DNA of 64,000 nt from Brasilonema angustatum HA4187-MV1 (GTDB taxonomy: Bacteria; Cyanobacteriota; Cyanobacteriia; Cyanobacteriales; Nostocaceae). A program made the position numbers and the translations under genes. Shown in pieces: positions 36,030-44,472 of this stretch. The stretch covers positions 1 through 64,000 of the forward strand of contig JAHHGV010000003.1 of the NCBI GenBank assembly GCA_019359695.1, written 5' to 3'. The notes beneath the pieces are model-generated. The model was not told the DNA's origin, ran no database searches, and saw nothing but the letters and a program-made list of their open reading frames with translations. Numbering within the stretch: the stretch's first letter is position 1; the number at the start of each line of letters is the position of its first letter.

Positions 36030-36455
36030 TCAGCTGAAGTGGACAAGGGCTGCGCGGATCGCGATGAACCATACCGCGAGTGTGGCAAATAGGTAGAGGT
36101 AGAACCGAAGCATGATCAGATTGAATGTGCAATGCACGGCGCTATGCAATGTGCGAAATACAACAAATACCCATGCGGTGTTCACATACACTGCATCCAC
36201 TTGCTTTGTGATGAACAGGTATAGCACGAGCGCATAAAAAAGTACCGGAATCTCGAACAGGTTTTTTAAGTTATCTGATGGATTGGATACGTTTGGTGGC
36301 GAGATCTGCGCCAGTGTGCCAGGTGTAGCAAGGTCTTGCGGGCGAGTCTTTAGGCTTGTGATGAAACTGATCCGACGGATGTACATATACACCCAGACTA
36401 GGAGTGTCAGAAACACTGTTGCGAAGAAGGGACCAAAGATTGCATCTTGCGTCAT
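36030..36455 (-). CDS. MAPEG family membrane protein
   Basis: A 141-residue protein with four predicted membrane helices: about 8-27, 70-85, 90-105 and 115-135. The conserved NLKNLFEIPVLFYALVLYLF segment resembles MAPEG proteins (eicosanoid/glutathione-type), where Asn and Glu bind the thiol cofactor. In bacteria the substrate is unknown. A second membrane protein gene starts upstream and ends 9 bp before this one, so they likely form an operon. Confidence 0.8.
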   Translation of the reverse strand: MTQDAIFGPFFATVFLTLLVWVYMYIRRISFITSLKTRPQDLATPGTLAQISPPNVSNPSDNLKNLFEIPVLFYALVLYLFITKQVDAVYVNTAWVFVVFRTLHSAVHCTFNLIMLRFYLYLFATLAVWFIAIRAALVHFS

Positions 36456-36464
36456 TTCTACCTC

Positions 36465-36893
36465 TTAAACTTGCTCATTTTGCTGATGGGTGGGCGATAG
36501 ACTGCGCCATACACGATGTACAACACTTGAAGAAACGTAGAGTAACGCAAATCCAATTAAAGGATGTAGTACCTCTAGGTGTAAAGGACTTCTTAAATGA
36601 ATGCTGCAAAATTGTAGTCCAAGCAGCACTGGTAGACTTGCGGTGAGACGTTGTATTTGGGGTGAGAATGGGGTGATGAACGACCATCCCAGTAATAGTA
36701 ATGACAGTCCACTATATCCTCGCACTAGCCAAACATGAATATCCCACCATGTAGGATTAACAAAGTAAGCGACTCCAACCGTTAATAATTGAGCAATCAA
36801 GCAGAGGTTAAAGACGACTGAAGTCGCATAAAAGCCGATCTGCATGGAACGGATGAGAGCGCAATCGCGATCAATTTCCGAATTGATGGTCAT
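36465..36893 (-). CDS. Four-helix membrane protein, DUF6220-like
   Basis: A 142-residue integral membrane protein with four hydrophobic helices (about 20-42, 58-75, 85-100, 110-128). The sequence HLEVLHPLIGFALL with paired His suggests a possible cytochrome-like or DUF6220 fold, but I am not certain. It precedes the MAPEG gene with a 9-bp gap and is divergent from the LuxR-type regulator. Confidence 0.65.
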   Translation of the reverse strand: MTINSEIDRDCALIRSMQIGFYATSVVFNLCLIAQLLTVGVAYFVNPTWWDIHVWLVRGYSGLSLLLLGWSFITPFSPQIQRLTASLPVLLGLQFCSIHLRSPLHLEVLHPLIGFALLYVSSSVVHRVWRSLSPTHQQNEQV

Positions 36894-36984
36894 ATTAAGT
36901 GATTGTTAAGATTAAAGCTAATATAGGCTGAGTACAGATGATGCTTCTAGACCTCGATCGGGTACACTTGAGACCACTTCACTT

Positions 36985-37728
36985 ATGACTAGTTCTTTGG
37001 GATTTCTGTTTGAAGCCATCAACCAAGCTCATAGCGAACATGATCTGCGATTGCAAATCGTGCCAAAAATTGGTGAGTATTTTGCAGCGAAACGATGGGG
37101 GATTTTTTTCTTCGACCAACTGCCCTTAACAGATCGCAATCTTCAGAAAATATTGAAAATTGCACTCTCAATCGAACATAATCCTGTGGCGCGTTATTTG
37201 GTGGAGCGTCATGCTCCTGTCCACGAAGCATTAGTGACATCACCGAAGGCTTGGAAATTAATCTGTCCCCGTCCGGATCATTGGCATGTTATGGCAGGAC
37301 CAATCATAAATCGCGGTCAATTAGTGGGTGTAGTAGGCTGCACACGTGAAAAGTCAATGCCTGTTTTTGATACTCAAAATCTAGTCGATTTGAGTGCCAT
37401 CTGTTTGCACTTATCTGTTTGGACTGCGACAGTGCGTTCACAAAGTGTTTGTGCAGGAAAATCGCTTCCCCCCTCCTTTAGAACCAATCGCTTAACGCCT
37501 CGTGAATTAGAAATAGCAGAACTGGTTGCTTTGGGGCGAACTAACGCAGAAATTGGGACTGAACTTTGGATTACGGAAAATTCTGTTAAGCAAGCCTTAA
37601 AGCGAATGTTCCGTAAGCTTGAGGTTTCGTCGCGTGCACAGATGGTTGCACAACTTTCAGCTACCGGACATGATTCATCGGAGGTAAACTTAGCTTCATT
37701 TAACTTGGTGCTGAACTCTTACCAATAA
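36985..37728 (+). CDS. LuxR-family transcriptional regulator
   Basis: A 247-residue regulator. The N-terminal ~150 residues look like a GAF-type sensor (GEYFAAKRWGIFFFDQL, HVMAGPIINRGQLVGVVG). The C-terminal LuxR helix-turn-helix is at about 168-230 (LTPRELEIAELVALGRTNAEIGTELWITENSVKQALKRMFRKL). No phospho-acceptor domain is present. It is divergent from the membrane-protein/MAPEG pair across 91 bp and may control them. Confidence 0.85.
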   Translation: MTSSLGFLFEAINQAHSEHDLRLQIVPKIGEYFAAKRWGIFFFDQLPLTDRNLQKILKIALSIEHNPVARYLVERHAPVHEALVTSPKAWKLICPRPDHWHVMAGPIINRGQLVGVVGCTREKSMPVFDTQNLVDLSAICLHLSVWTATVRSQSVCAGKSLPPSFRTNRLTPRELEIAELVALGRTNAEIGTELWITENSVKQALKRMFRKLEVSSRAQMVAQLSATGHDSSEVNLASFNLVLNSYQ

Positions 37729-38070
37729 CCTTTTGGTTGTGCCCCCACTGACCAACCGAGCGGCATAACAAGGCTGCTTGAATAATGTAAAGTCTAACTG
37801 TCTTTTTGTCAAGTAAAATTGACTATTAACAACAAGCAGCCGACGCATTTTTAAAGACGCGATACCTCGCGTCTCTACATCTAAACCAGTATTTTATAAC
37901 TAGACTTTAGACTAAAGTTTAGTTAGCTGGGATTGTAGGAGGTTTCAAGAGTATGACCTAGGACGCCAAATACAAATACAAGTTACGGAAAAATCAAAAG
38001 TGAACACGCAAAAGCTAACCACAGGAATCGTTTAAGCTGAAAATGGCAAACCTTATTTAAAGGAAACACA
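37729..38070. other. Intergenic region, no feature seen
   Basis: About 340 bp between the LuxR regulator and the UPF0175 antitoxin. It contains CGCGATACCTCGCGTCTC, a fragment of a common cyanobacterial repeat, but no convincing hairpin terminator or gene. Confidence 0.4.
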
Positions 38071-38316
38071 ATGAGTGTAGTTATTCCCGATGACATTCTT
38101 ACTGCAGCTGGAATTTCAGAAGCTGAATTAAAGCTAGAAATTGCGATTATGTTGTTCCAACAAGAAAAAATCAGCATTGGGAAAGCGCGTCGCCTAGCAG
38201 AAATGAATTTAATTGAGTTTCAACGCGAAATTGCTAGTCGCGGAATTTGTGTTCATTATGATGTTGAAGAGTTTGAAGCTGACCTAAAAACTTTACGGGA
38301 AATGGGCAGACTGTGA
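38071..38316 (+). CDS. UPF0175 family antitoxin
   Basis: An 81-residue protein with the UPF0175 pattern: an N-terminal strand, then ELKLEIAIMLFQQEKISIGKARRLAEMNLIEFQREIASRGI, which forms a helix-turn-helix, and an acidic tail. Pairs with DUF3368 toxins. The stop codon overlaps the GTG start of the next gene. Confidence 0.88.
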   Translation: MSVVIPDDILTAAGISEAELKLEIAIMLFQQEKISIGKARRLAEMNLIEFQREIASRGICVHYDVEEFEADLKTLREMGRL

Positions 38317-38798
38317 TTGTTGTTTGCGACACTTCGCCAATCACTAACCTTGCTGCTGTTGGACAACTAAAGCTGTTGCAACAACTTTATAACAACATCA
38401 TCATTCCCCAAGCAGTTTACGATGAGATGGTCAATCTAGACTATGCAGTGCCTGGTGCTATTAAAGTACAAAGCTTATCCTGGATTCAACACCAACAGGT
38501 AATTAACCTTACCTTGGTAACAACACTCCTAGCAGAGTTAGATCAAGGCGAGGCAGAAGCTATTGTTTTGGCTATTGAGTTAGGAGCAGATTTGCTTCTA
38601 CTGGATGAACGACGTGGCAGAAAAGTAGCGTCCAGATATGGACTCAATATTACTGGGCTGCTAGGAATCCTAATTGAAGGTAAACACAAAGGGCTGATTG
38701 CAACTGTGAAACCTGTACTTGATGATTTGATCCTACAAGTAGGTTTCCGTGTTAGTAATAAACTTTACGCTGATACCTTGCAAGCAGCAGGAGAGTAG
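38313..38798 (+). CDS. DUF3368 (PIN-like) toxin
   Basis: A 161-residue DUF3368 protein, a PIN-related nuclease. VVCDTSPITNLAAVGQL carries the first Asp, DQGEAEAIVLAIELGADLLLLDERRGR the central acidic residues, and GLLGILIEGKHKGLI the conserved C-terminal segment. It starts at GTG 38313 overlapping the antitoxin by 4 bp. It looks intact. Confidence 0.87.
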   Translation: MIVVCDTSPITNLAAVGQLKLLQQLYNNIIIPQAVYDEMVNLDYAVPGAIKVQSLSWIQHQQVINLTLVTTLLAELDQGEAEAIVLAIELGADLLLLDERRGRKVASRYGLNITGLLGILIEGKHKGLIATVKPVLDDLILQVGFRVSNKLYADTLQAAGE

Positions 38799-38831
38799 AA
38801 CCACACATGGCAGTGCATTGAGTCACAAAGA

Positions 38832-38976
38832 TCAAAAAAGATATGGAACTAAACGCTTTGTCCCCTGCATATATACTTTGTAGTCATCTCCAAACTGCTC
38901 GCTCATCATCTGCTCTTCGTTGCCGATTCGCAAAATGTACATGATGCCGAACTCAGCACAAGCAGCGTTTGCCAAT
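38832..38976 (-). pseudogene. C-terminal fragment of an isoprenylcysteine methyltransferase-like gene
   Basis: A minus-strand frame reading GIMYILRIGNEEQMMSEQFG, then DDYKVYMQGTKRLVPYLF and a stop. The R-I-x-x-E-E ... F-G-x-x-Y ... T-x-R-L-V-P pattern is the ICMT/phospholipid methyltransferase C-terminus. The N-terminal part is absent. It lies just past the DJ-1 gene stop. Confidence 0.65.
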
Positions 38977-38992
38977 CCGGTGCACGCGGTTG

Positions 38993-39682
38993 TTAGGCGT
39001 TTCCTTTTAATGCTGCAATCAGTAAGTCCGCAACAGCACTACCAGATGCTGGATTTTGCCCAGTGATCAGCCTCCTATTTTCAACAGCAAAAGAAGCCCA
39101 AGGTTCATCTGCTTTTTTGTAAATAGCTCCTCGCGCTATTAATTCGGTTTCCGTCAAGAAAGGAACAAACTTATCCAGTTCGGCAAGCTTTTCTTCTTCG
39201 TTTGAAAAACCAGTTACTTCTTTGTTTTTAACAAGCAGCGATCCATCTGACAATTTGATGTTGAGCAAGCCTACGGCACCATGACAGACCGAAGAGACAA
39301 ACCCACCATTTTCATAAATTTTTCGGCTGATAGACTGCAATGCCTCATTCTCAGGAAAGTCCCAGATCACACCATGACCACCAGTATAGTAGATTGCAAC
39401 GTAATCATCTGGTTTGACCTCGCTTGATTTTAGCGTGGTTCCAAGACGATTCATAAATTCTTTCTTCTGATACCACTCCCAATCAGTTGGATCTGCCATC
39501 GCAAGACTGTGTGGATCAATCGGCGTATATCCACCTTTAGGGCTTACATAATCAACTTCATAGCCAGCTTCTTCAACTTTCTTAACAAAATGGACAGCTT
39601 CTCCAAGCCACAAACCAGTAGCCCGATTTATGTTTGGATATTTTTCAACACTGGTAAGAACGACAAGTATTTTCTTGCTCAT
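38993..39682 (-). CDS. DJ-1/PfpI family protein, Hsp31-like
   Basis: A 229-residue class I glutamine-amidotransferase-like protein. The nucleophile Cys is in SVCHGAVGLL near residue 133, with the partner Glu in RATGLWLGE near 28. GGHGVIWDFPEN is typical of the Hsp31/glyoxalase III branch. The likely role is methylglyoxal detoxification or chaperone-like protection in the cytoplasm. Full length. Confidence 0.88.
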   Translation of the reverse strand: MSKKILVVLTSVEKYPNINRATGLWLGEAVHFVKKVEEAGYEVDYVSPKGGYTPIDPHSLAMADPTDWEWYQKKEFMNRLGTTLKSSEVKPDDYVAIYYTGGHGVIWDFPENEALQSISRKIYENGGFVSSVCHGAVGLLNIKLSDGSLLVKNKEVTGFSNEEEKLAELDKFVPFLTETELIARGAIYKKADEPWASFAVENRRLITGQNPASGSAVADLLIAALKGNA

Positions 39683-39759
39683 GATGTGACTGAGAGTGCT
39701 TCATTCAGGGTTAATTGTAGTACCTAACTAAGTAAGTCGATACAAATAAAGTTAACTAC

Positions 39760-40818
39760 TTAGAAATCATCCCAACCTTCAACACTTGAGGACATGACGT
39801 AACTAGTTACACTTGCTTCAAAGAAGTTTGCCTTCGTGTTCCCTTCTTTCTTAGTATCTGAGAAACGTTCCAAGTGAGCATAGGGACTTTTCTTGTAGAT
39901 AGGTTCTGGAAATAATGGATCTAAACCGATCGCCTTCAGGCGAGTATTTGCCAGATATCTTGTGTACTGTTCTGTACTGTTTGCCGTAATGCCAAGAATA
40001 TCATCTCCGACAATATGCCCTGTCCACTTGCATTCATGCTCAACGGCGTTCGCAAACATTTCATAGATTTGTTCACGGCTGTGGGGGAAAATTTGCATCG
40101 CTTCTGGAATCAATTTTTGATACAGCCGCACATGAGAGAGTTCATCTCGGTTAATCATTCTAAAAATATCGGCACTCCCAGACATGAGCATCCGTGATGA
40201 CAGATTGTAGAAAAATATAAACCCGTTGTAGAAATATAATCCTTCCAACAAGTAATCTGCTAACAGTGAGACGAAATAATTCTCTGGTGTGGGGTTATCA
40301 ACATACTTTTGGTATAGTCTAGCAATAAATTCACATCGTTGTTTGAGAACGCGATCGCTCCGCCAAAAATCATAGACATGTGTACGGCGATCGCTCGGAA
40401 TCACCGTTTCAATAATGTATTGATAGGACTGATTGTGCATCGCCTCTTGCGAAATTTGTTCCGCCATACACAGCGCTATTTCTGGTGCGGTAACGCTGTT
40501 TTTGATGTGAGGCACATTGCAGGTTTGCACCGAATCGAGAAACGTGAGGTAGCTGAGGATGCCATCAAATGCACGCCGTTCTTTAGGGGTGAGATTGACG
40601 TAATCTGTTACGTCTTGAGTAATATCAATTTTTTCGGGAACCCAGAAGTTCTCACGCATTTGACGGTAGAGAGACACAGCCCACGAGTAGCGAACGTCGT
40701 TTAATTGCATTAAGTTAGTAGTCTCCCCAAACCATATCAAACGGTTTCCTGTATCATCACTCCCGTTCGGATTAAAAACGGGATTAATTGGCATTAATGA
40801 TTGTCTTGGTTGGTACAT
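39760..40818 (-). CDS. nrdB: Class I ribonucleotide reductase beta subunit
   Basis: About 352 residues from ATG 40818 (MYQPRQSLMPINPVFNP); a TTG 14 codons upstream is less likely. This subunit holds the diiron-tyrosyl radical cofactor. Ligand-type motifs are FLDSVQ, EAMHNQSY (Glu, His, then the radical Tyr four residues on), LLEGLYFY, and RDELSHVRLYQ. The radical Tyr is present, unlike in class Ic. It lies 122 bp after nrdA on the same strand, so an operon is likely. Confidence 0.92.
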   Translation of the reverse strand: MYQPRQSLMPINPVFNPNGSDDTGNRLIWFGETTNLMQLNDVRYSWAVSLYRQMRENFWVPEKIDITQDVTDYVNLTPKERRAFDGILSYLTFLDSVQTCNVPHIKNSVTAPEIALCMAEQISQEAMHNQSYQYIIETVIPSDRRTHVYDFWRSDRVLKQRCEFIARLYQKYVDNPTPENYFVSLLADYLLEGLYFYNGFIFFYNLSSRMLMSGSADIFRMINRDELSHVRLYQKLIPEAMQIFPHSREQIYEMFANAVEHECKWTGHIVGDDILGITANSTEQYTRYLANTRLKAIGLDPLFPEPIYKKSPYAHLERFSDTKKEGNTKANFFEASVTSYVMSSSVEGWDDF

Positions 40819-40939
40819 TTTAATTCTGTTTTGATTAGTTTTCACTTTTAATTTGGGCAATGGGCATTGGGCAAGGGGGAATGCCCATTGCCTATGCTTG
40901 ATAACTGATAACTGTTAAGTGTTTACTGATGACTGCTAT

Positions 40940-43243
40940 TCAGTTTGCACAAGCAACACATTGCTCGTTCGATTCTTTGAAACTATCTTTCTGCACAGTG
41001 CGAATGTAGTAGATTGCTTTACAGCCTAATTCCCAAGCCAGCATGAGAGTTTCAAAAATATCAATAGCCGCGAGACAGCGCTCAGGTTCATCAGGGAAAT
41101 AGACTCCAGCATTCAGATTAAACAGCAGTTCCATTGAAATTCCAGTATCGATCCATTGTTGAATTGTGGCGATCGCTCTCACCACTTTTTTCTGATCCAT
41201 TGTCTTATTTTCGATATAAAACCATAAATTGTCCCGAATATAGGGCGGTGCGATAGGTACTGTACCTTTTGCCCATTGTTCATAAAAGAATTTGCTGTAA
41301 ACAGGCAAGACACTGGCTGTACAACCCTGAACTAAAGATGAAGAAGTGTTGGGTGCGATCGCTGTAATGTGTGAATTGCGAATACCATGTTGTTTGATAT
41401 CCTGACTCAGTTGTAAGAAGCGTTCTGGTTGACTTGCGTGTTGCAAAAACCAATCCACAGGTTTTGCTCCTATTAAATGTCCCTTGCTCCATTCACTACC
41501 CGCAAAAGCAGGATACGCCCCCCGTTCCTTCGCCAGTTCCATTGATGCTGCGGTGCAATAGTAGCCAATGTCTTCAAACAAATTGCTAATTTCCTGAAGA
41601 TGGGTATAGGTGAGGTGACGTATGCTGAGCCAGTCGGCTAATCCCATGCAGCCCACTCCTATTGTGCGGTATTTAGCGTTGTGGGTGGCACTAGCAGCAA
41701 ACGGCGGTGACGTGAGTTCAATCGTGTTGTCTAATATACGTACTGCAATCTGACAAATCTCTTCTCGCTGTTTGTCTTCTAAATTAGCTAAATTGATACT
41801 TACGAGATTGCACGTATGACTCTCTTCACCAGGTTTCACGTTTGACCAACTCTCCTGGCACAGATTCCCTCCAGGAATATAGCCCTCATGCTGATTGGGG
41901 TTAGCTCGGTTCACGGTATCTTTAAACCACAGGTAAGGCATCCCAGTTTCTAATTGGGTTCGCATCACCTGTTTGAATAAAAGACGAGCATTCACCCGTT
42001 TGTAAAGTGTAATCTCACTTTCTAACGGTTCGGCTTCGCTCACCGTTAGCCCCGAGCGGAGTCGAGGGGCTAAACTAGCTTCAATTTGATGATAAGCACT
42101 CTCAAATGCTTCACCCCATAATTCTGCCAATTCAATGCCTAAACGAGTTCGCACCTCATAAGGATCAACCAGCGTCCATTCTGTATCTGCTGCTACTCGC
42201 CGCATAAATTCGTCACTGACAACCAGTTGCGGAAACACGTCATAAGCTTTGCGTCGCCCGTCCCCATTCTCTGTTTGCATTTCCAAAAATTCAGGTAAGT
42301 CCAAATGCCAAACATCGAGACTCACGGTGACAGCACCTGCTCTACGTCCACCTTGATTAACTGCAATCGCCGTATCATTCAACAACTTAATCCAAGGAAC
42401 AACACCACCTGATGCATTGGCTTTGCCCATCACCCAACTACCTGTTGCGCGAATGCGAGACAGATTCACGCCCACACCACCGCCATTTTTGGAAATGCGA
42501 GCCGCATCATGAATGCCGCCAAAGATGCTTTCCAAATTATCATCCATTGCCGTAATAAAACAACTGGCAAGAGAACCATTGGGAATCCGCAAGTTCGCCA
42601 GAATGGGCGTTGCCAGAGATATTTGACGACGGGCGATCGCCTCATAAAATCTATGCGCCCAGCTTAGTCGATTTTCTGGTGCTTCTACGGAGGCAATCAA
42701 GAGTGCACAAGTTAAAAATGCTTCTTGGGGTAACTCATTCGCCAGGAGATATCGCTTCGTCAGTAATACCGCTCCTGCATAATCATAATCAGTATCCCAG
42801 TCAGGATTGATCCAAGTGTTGGCAATCTCTAACTCTTCTGGAGTGTAGATCAATATCCGGCGATCGTACTGCCCTTCTAAAACTTTTGCTTGTACAGTTC
42901 GAGTATATTGCCCATACTGATAGCCACGACTAACTTTAGTATCTTTCCACAAACTCCAAATATGTAAGCGCCCTGCCACATAGCGCCAATCAGGTTCTTG
43001 TGGACTACATAAATCCAAGGCACAGCGAATTAAATTATCTTGAATTTCTCGCGTCGTAATGCCAGGACGCAATCGAGTTGTAAGATGTGCTTCTAGGGCA
43101 ATGGAATTTGCTTGTATTTGGTGACAAGCCCAATTAACCACTGTGCGAATCTTATTAATTTCTAACGGTGTCGTCGAACCATCGCGACGAACAACATGGA
43201 TATCCGTTGTGGAGTCCTCTGAGAGTGTGGATGGAGCTTGCAT
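40940..43243 (-). CDS. nrdA: Class Ia ribonucleotide reductase alpha subunit
   Basis: A 767-residue catalytic subunit reducing NDPs to dNDPs. Active-site Cys residues are in GSLASCF, GGNLCQES (with Asn and Glu) and ESHTCNL, the radical-transfer Tyr pair in AIYYIRT, and the C-terminal redox pair in CVACAN. The N-terminal ATP-cone is short but present (VVRRDGSTTPLEINKIRTVV). A low-complexity insert near residues 390-410 is encoded by two palindromic repeats at 42022-42072. B12 is not needed by this class. Start at ATG 43243. Confidence 0.93.
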   Translation of the reverse strand: MQAPSTLSEDSTTDIHVVRRDGSTTPLEINKIRTVVNWACHQIQANSIALEAHLTTRLRPGITTREIQDNLIRCALDLCSPQEPDWRYVAGRLHIWSLWKDTKVSRGYQYGQYTRTVQAKVLEGQYDRRILIYTPEELEIANTWINPDWDTDYDYAGAVLLTKRYLLANELPQEAFLTCALLIASVEAPENRLSWAHRFYEAIARRQISLATPILANLRIPNGSLASCFITAMDDNLESIFGGIHDAARISKNGGGVGVNLSRIRATGSWVMGKANASGGVVPWIKLLNDTAIAVNQGGRRAGAVTVSLDVWHLDLPEFLEMQTENGDGRRKAYDVFPQLVVSDEFMRRVAADTEWTLVDPYEVRTRLGIELAELWGEAFESAYHQIEASLAPRLRSGLTVSEAEPLESEITLYKRVNARLLFKQVMRTQLETGMPYLWFKDTVNRANPNQHEGYIPGGNLCQESWSNVKPGEESHTCNLVSINLANLEDKQREEICQIAVRILDNTIELTSPPFAASATHNAKYRTIGVGCMGLADWLSIRHLTYTHLQEISNLFEDIGYYCTAASMELAKERGAYPAFAGSEWSKGHLIGAKPVDWFLQHASQPERFLQLSQDIKQHGIRNSHITAIAPNTSSSLVQGCTASVLPVYSKFFYEQWAKGTVPIAPPYIRDNLWFYIENKTMDQKKVVRAIATIQQWIDTGISMELLFNLNAGVYFPDEPERCLAAIDIFETLMLAWELGCKAIYYIRTVQKDSFKESNEQCVACAN
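42022..42072. repeat. Two adjacent palindromic repeats inside nrdA
   Basis: CTAACGGT(12 nt)ACCGTTAG at 42022-42049 and TAGCCCC(12 nt)GGGGCTA at 42047-42072 sit within the nrdA reading frame and encode about 17-20 extra residues (SLAPRLRSGLTVSEAEPL). The loops contain GGCTTCGCTC and GAGCGGAGTCGA, hallmarks of dispersed cyanobacterial repeats. Confidence 0.8.
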
Positions 43244-43573
43244 AGGAGAGGGGGTAGATGAATTGTAAAAAATAATTGCAAAAATGGGAAAGAATTGTTA
43301 ATTAGGTTAGGCAATGTGAAAAAATTGTCAGATTAATGTGATAAAACGCTGGTAACTCTAAAAAATTCACACTTCATTAAAATTTGCAATAATAATCCAA
43401 TAGCAACAACAGAGCAAGTTTTGGTAAAGAATGAAACTTGCTCCGATGAATAACGAATGCCAGTATAGATCGACTATTGATTTTTACGCAAGCAAACCAC
43501 CTAAAAGAAGGCGAGAGCGGCGGAGCTTCGTCTTTAAACCGCAGAGTGTCAAAGTTGTGTTAATATTCAAAAG
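43244..43573. other. Divergent control region of nrdA and riboswitch locus 2
   Basis: An AT-rich 330-bp gap. The last part, AGTTGTGTTAATATTCAAAA near 43550, is nearly identical to the sequence before riboswitch 3 (AGTTGTGTTAATATGCAAAA near 52833), so it probably holds the riboswitch promoter. No riboswitch faces nrdA. Confidence 0.5.
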
Positions 43574-43729
43574 AATCTCGGTTCTAGTGGGGAACAGCCA
43601 CTAGAGGTAACGGGGAAAGTCCGGTGTGAATCCGGCGCTGTCCCGCAGCTGTAATCAAGGCTTGTCTTGTGAGTCAGAACGCCCGCCGAAGTTAACTTGT
43701 AAATTTTGTAAATCTGCGAGGCACAGATC
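43574..43729 (+). promoter_or_regulatory. Cobalamin riboswitch 2
   Basis: The aptamer core AGAGGTAACGGGGAAAGTCC, GTGTGAATCCGGCGCTGTCC, CGCCCGCCGAAGTTAACTTG and the P13-like hairpin ATCTGCGAGGCACAGAT are all present. It is very close to riboswitch 3 throughout. Behind it lies a wrecked metE fragment and then the 155-residue unknown gene. Confidence 0.95.
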
Positions 43730-43738
43730 AGTATTTTT

Positions 43739-43834
43739 ATGAACATTTCTACAATTACTAGGCTTTACATTCTCATCGCTCCACATATCAAGACGCTACA
43801 GATTACAGCTTTTTATGAGACGGTAGGCGATTAA
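43739..43834 (+). CDS. Leader ORF of 31 codons after riboswitch 2
   Basis: Starts 10 nt after the aptamer and encodes MNISTITRLYILIAPHIKTL plus 11 residues. The equivalent at locus 3 is 31 codons as well, with 25 identical residues, eight synonymous and six non-synonymous codon differences, and no indel. That is suggestive of translation but may only reflect recent duplication. The only GAGG lies about 17 nt before the ATG, within the P13-like loop. Confidence 0.45.
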   Translation: MNISTITRLYILIAPHIKTLQITAFYETVGD

Positions 43835-43902
43835 TTTCCGGTATAAATTGCGTTTTTGGATGCAGCTATTGTGACAGGTATTCTCTGTGGGAGTATCGCT
43901 TT

Positions 43903-44393
43903 AAAATAGTCGCAGCAACAACTAAACGCTGTATTAACTAACAGATGGAAGTTATTCCAAACAGGTAGGAAATGGGGTGTATGACGAAGAAAGGGGTGTA
44001 GGGGAGCCAGTACTGCGGGAGGGTTTCCCGACAGAGGTATCTGGTGAGACCAGCGCTACAGGAGGGTTTCCCGACAGAGGCGACTGGCGAACCCGAAGGG
44101 CGTGAGAAGAGAGATTTTTCTTTGTGGTGCACCCCTGCCCCGGAACCAAAAGGGTACTCACCGCCCCCACCAATAACTCTTACCCCTTACACTTTTATAC
44201 CCTTACACCCTTACACCCTTACACCCGCGCGTTGTTGACGTACACAGTCCTGTTCCACTACCGAACAAATGCTTTCCCAATTACGCACGGGAATTGCTAA
44301 TTTACCCGTCCAATAAATTTGGGTAAATCCTGATTGTGGGTGATTCCATCAATTAAAAATATGGTTGATGCAGCCAAAATTTTACCAAAGTAA
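43903..44393 (+). pseudogene. metE: Remnant of a second metE, interrupted by a repeat
   Basis: Matches the 3' end of the intact metE at about 33897-34155. AAAATAGTCGCAGCAACAAC aligns with the NSRSNN region, the read-through GSY-KQVGNGVYD continues to 43985, and after a 251-bp insertion VHSPVP, TEQMLSQLRTGIANLPV and IWVNPDCG follow with stops and a deletion, ending near DAAKILPK. About 650 N-terminal codons are gone. It directly follows riboswitch 2 and its leader. Confidence 0.85.
43986..44236. mobile_element. 251-bp composite repeat inserted in the metE remnant
   Basis: The insertion is bounded by TGAC at 43982-43985 and again at 44236-44239, which can be joined to restore GTGTATGACGTACACAG of metE. 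It contains two GGAGGGTTTCCCGACAGAGG units and a run of TTACACCC heptamers at about 44185-44226. There is no coding content. Confidence 0.7.
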
Positions 44394-44472
44394 ATATTAC
44401 CAAGGGAGACTAAATTCATATTCTTAATTTGCAACGCCATCTACTCTGTTTAAGCCCCTTAAGGAGGCATCA

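Noticed and set aside
38976-39010. GTTAGGC/GCCTAAC integron-like core after the DJ-1 gene
   Set aside because: Only one core site is present, the second half of an attC hairpin is missing, and an ICMT fragment follows directly.
43244-43573. Riboswitch control of nrdA
   Set aside because: The aptamer at 43574 is oriented away from nrdA, and no aptamer is seen on the minus strand.
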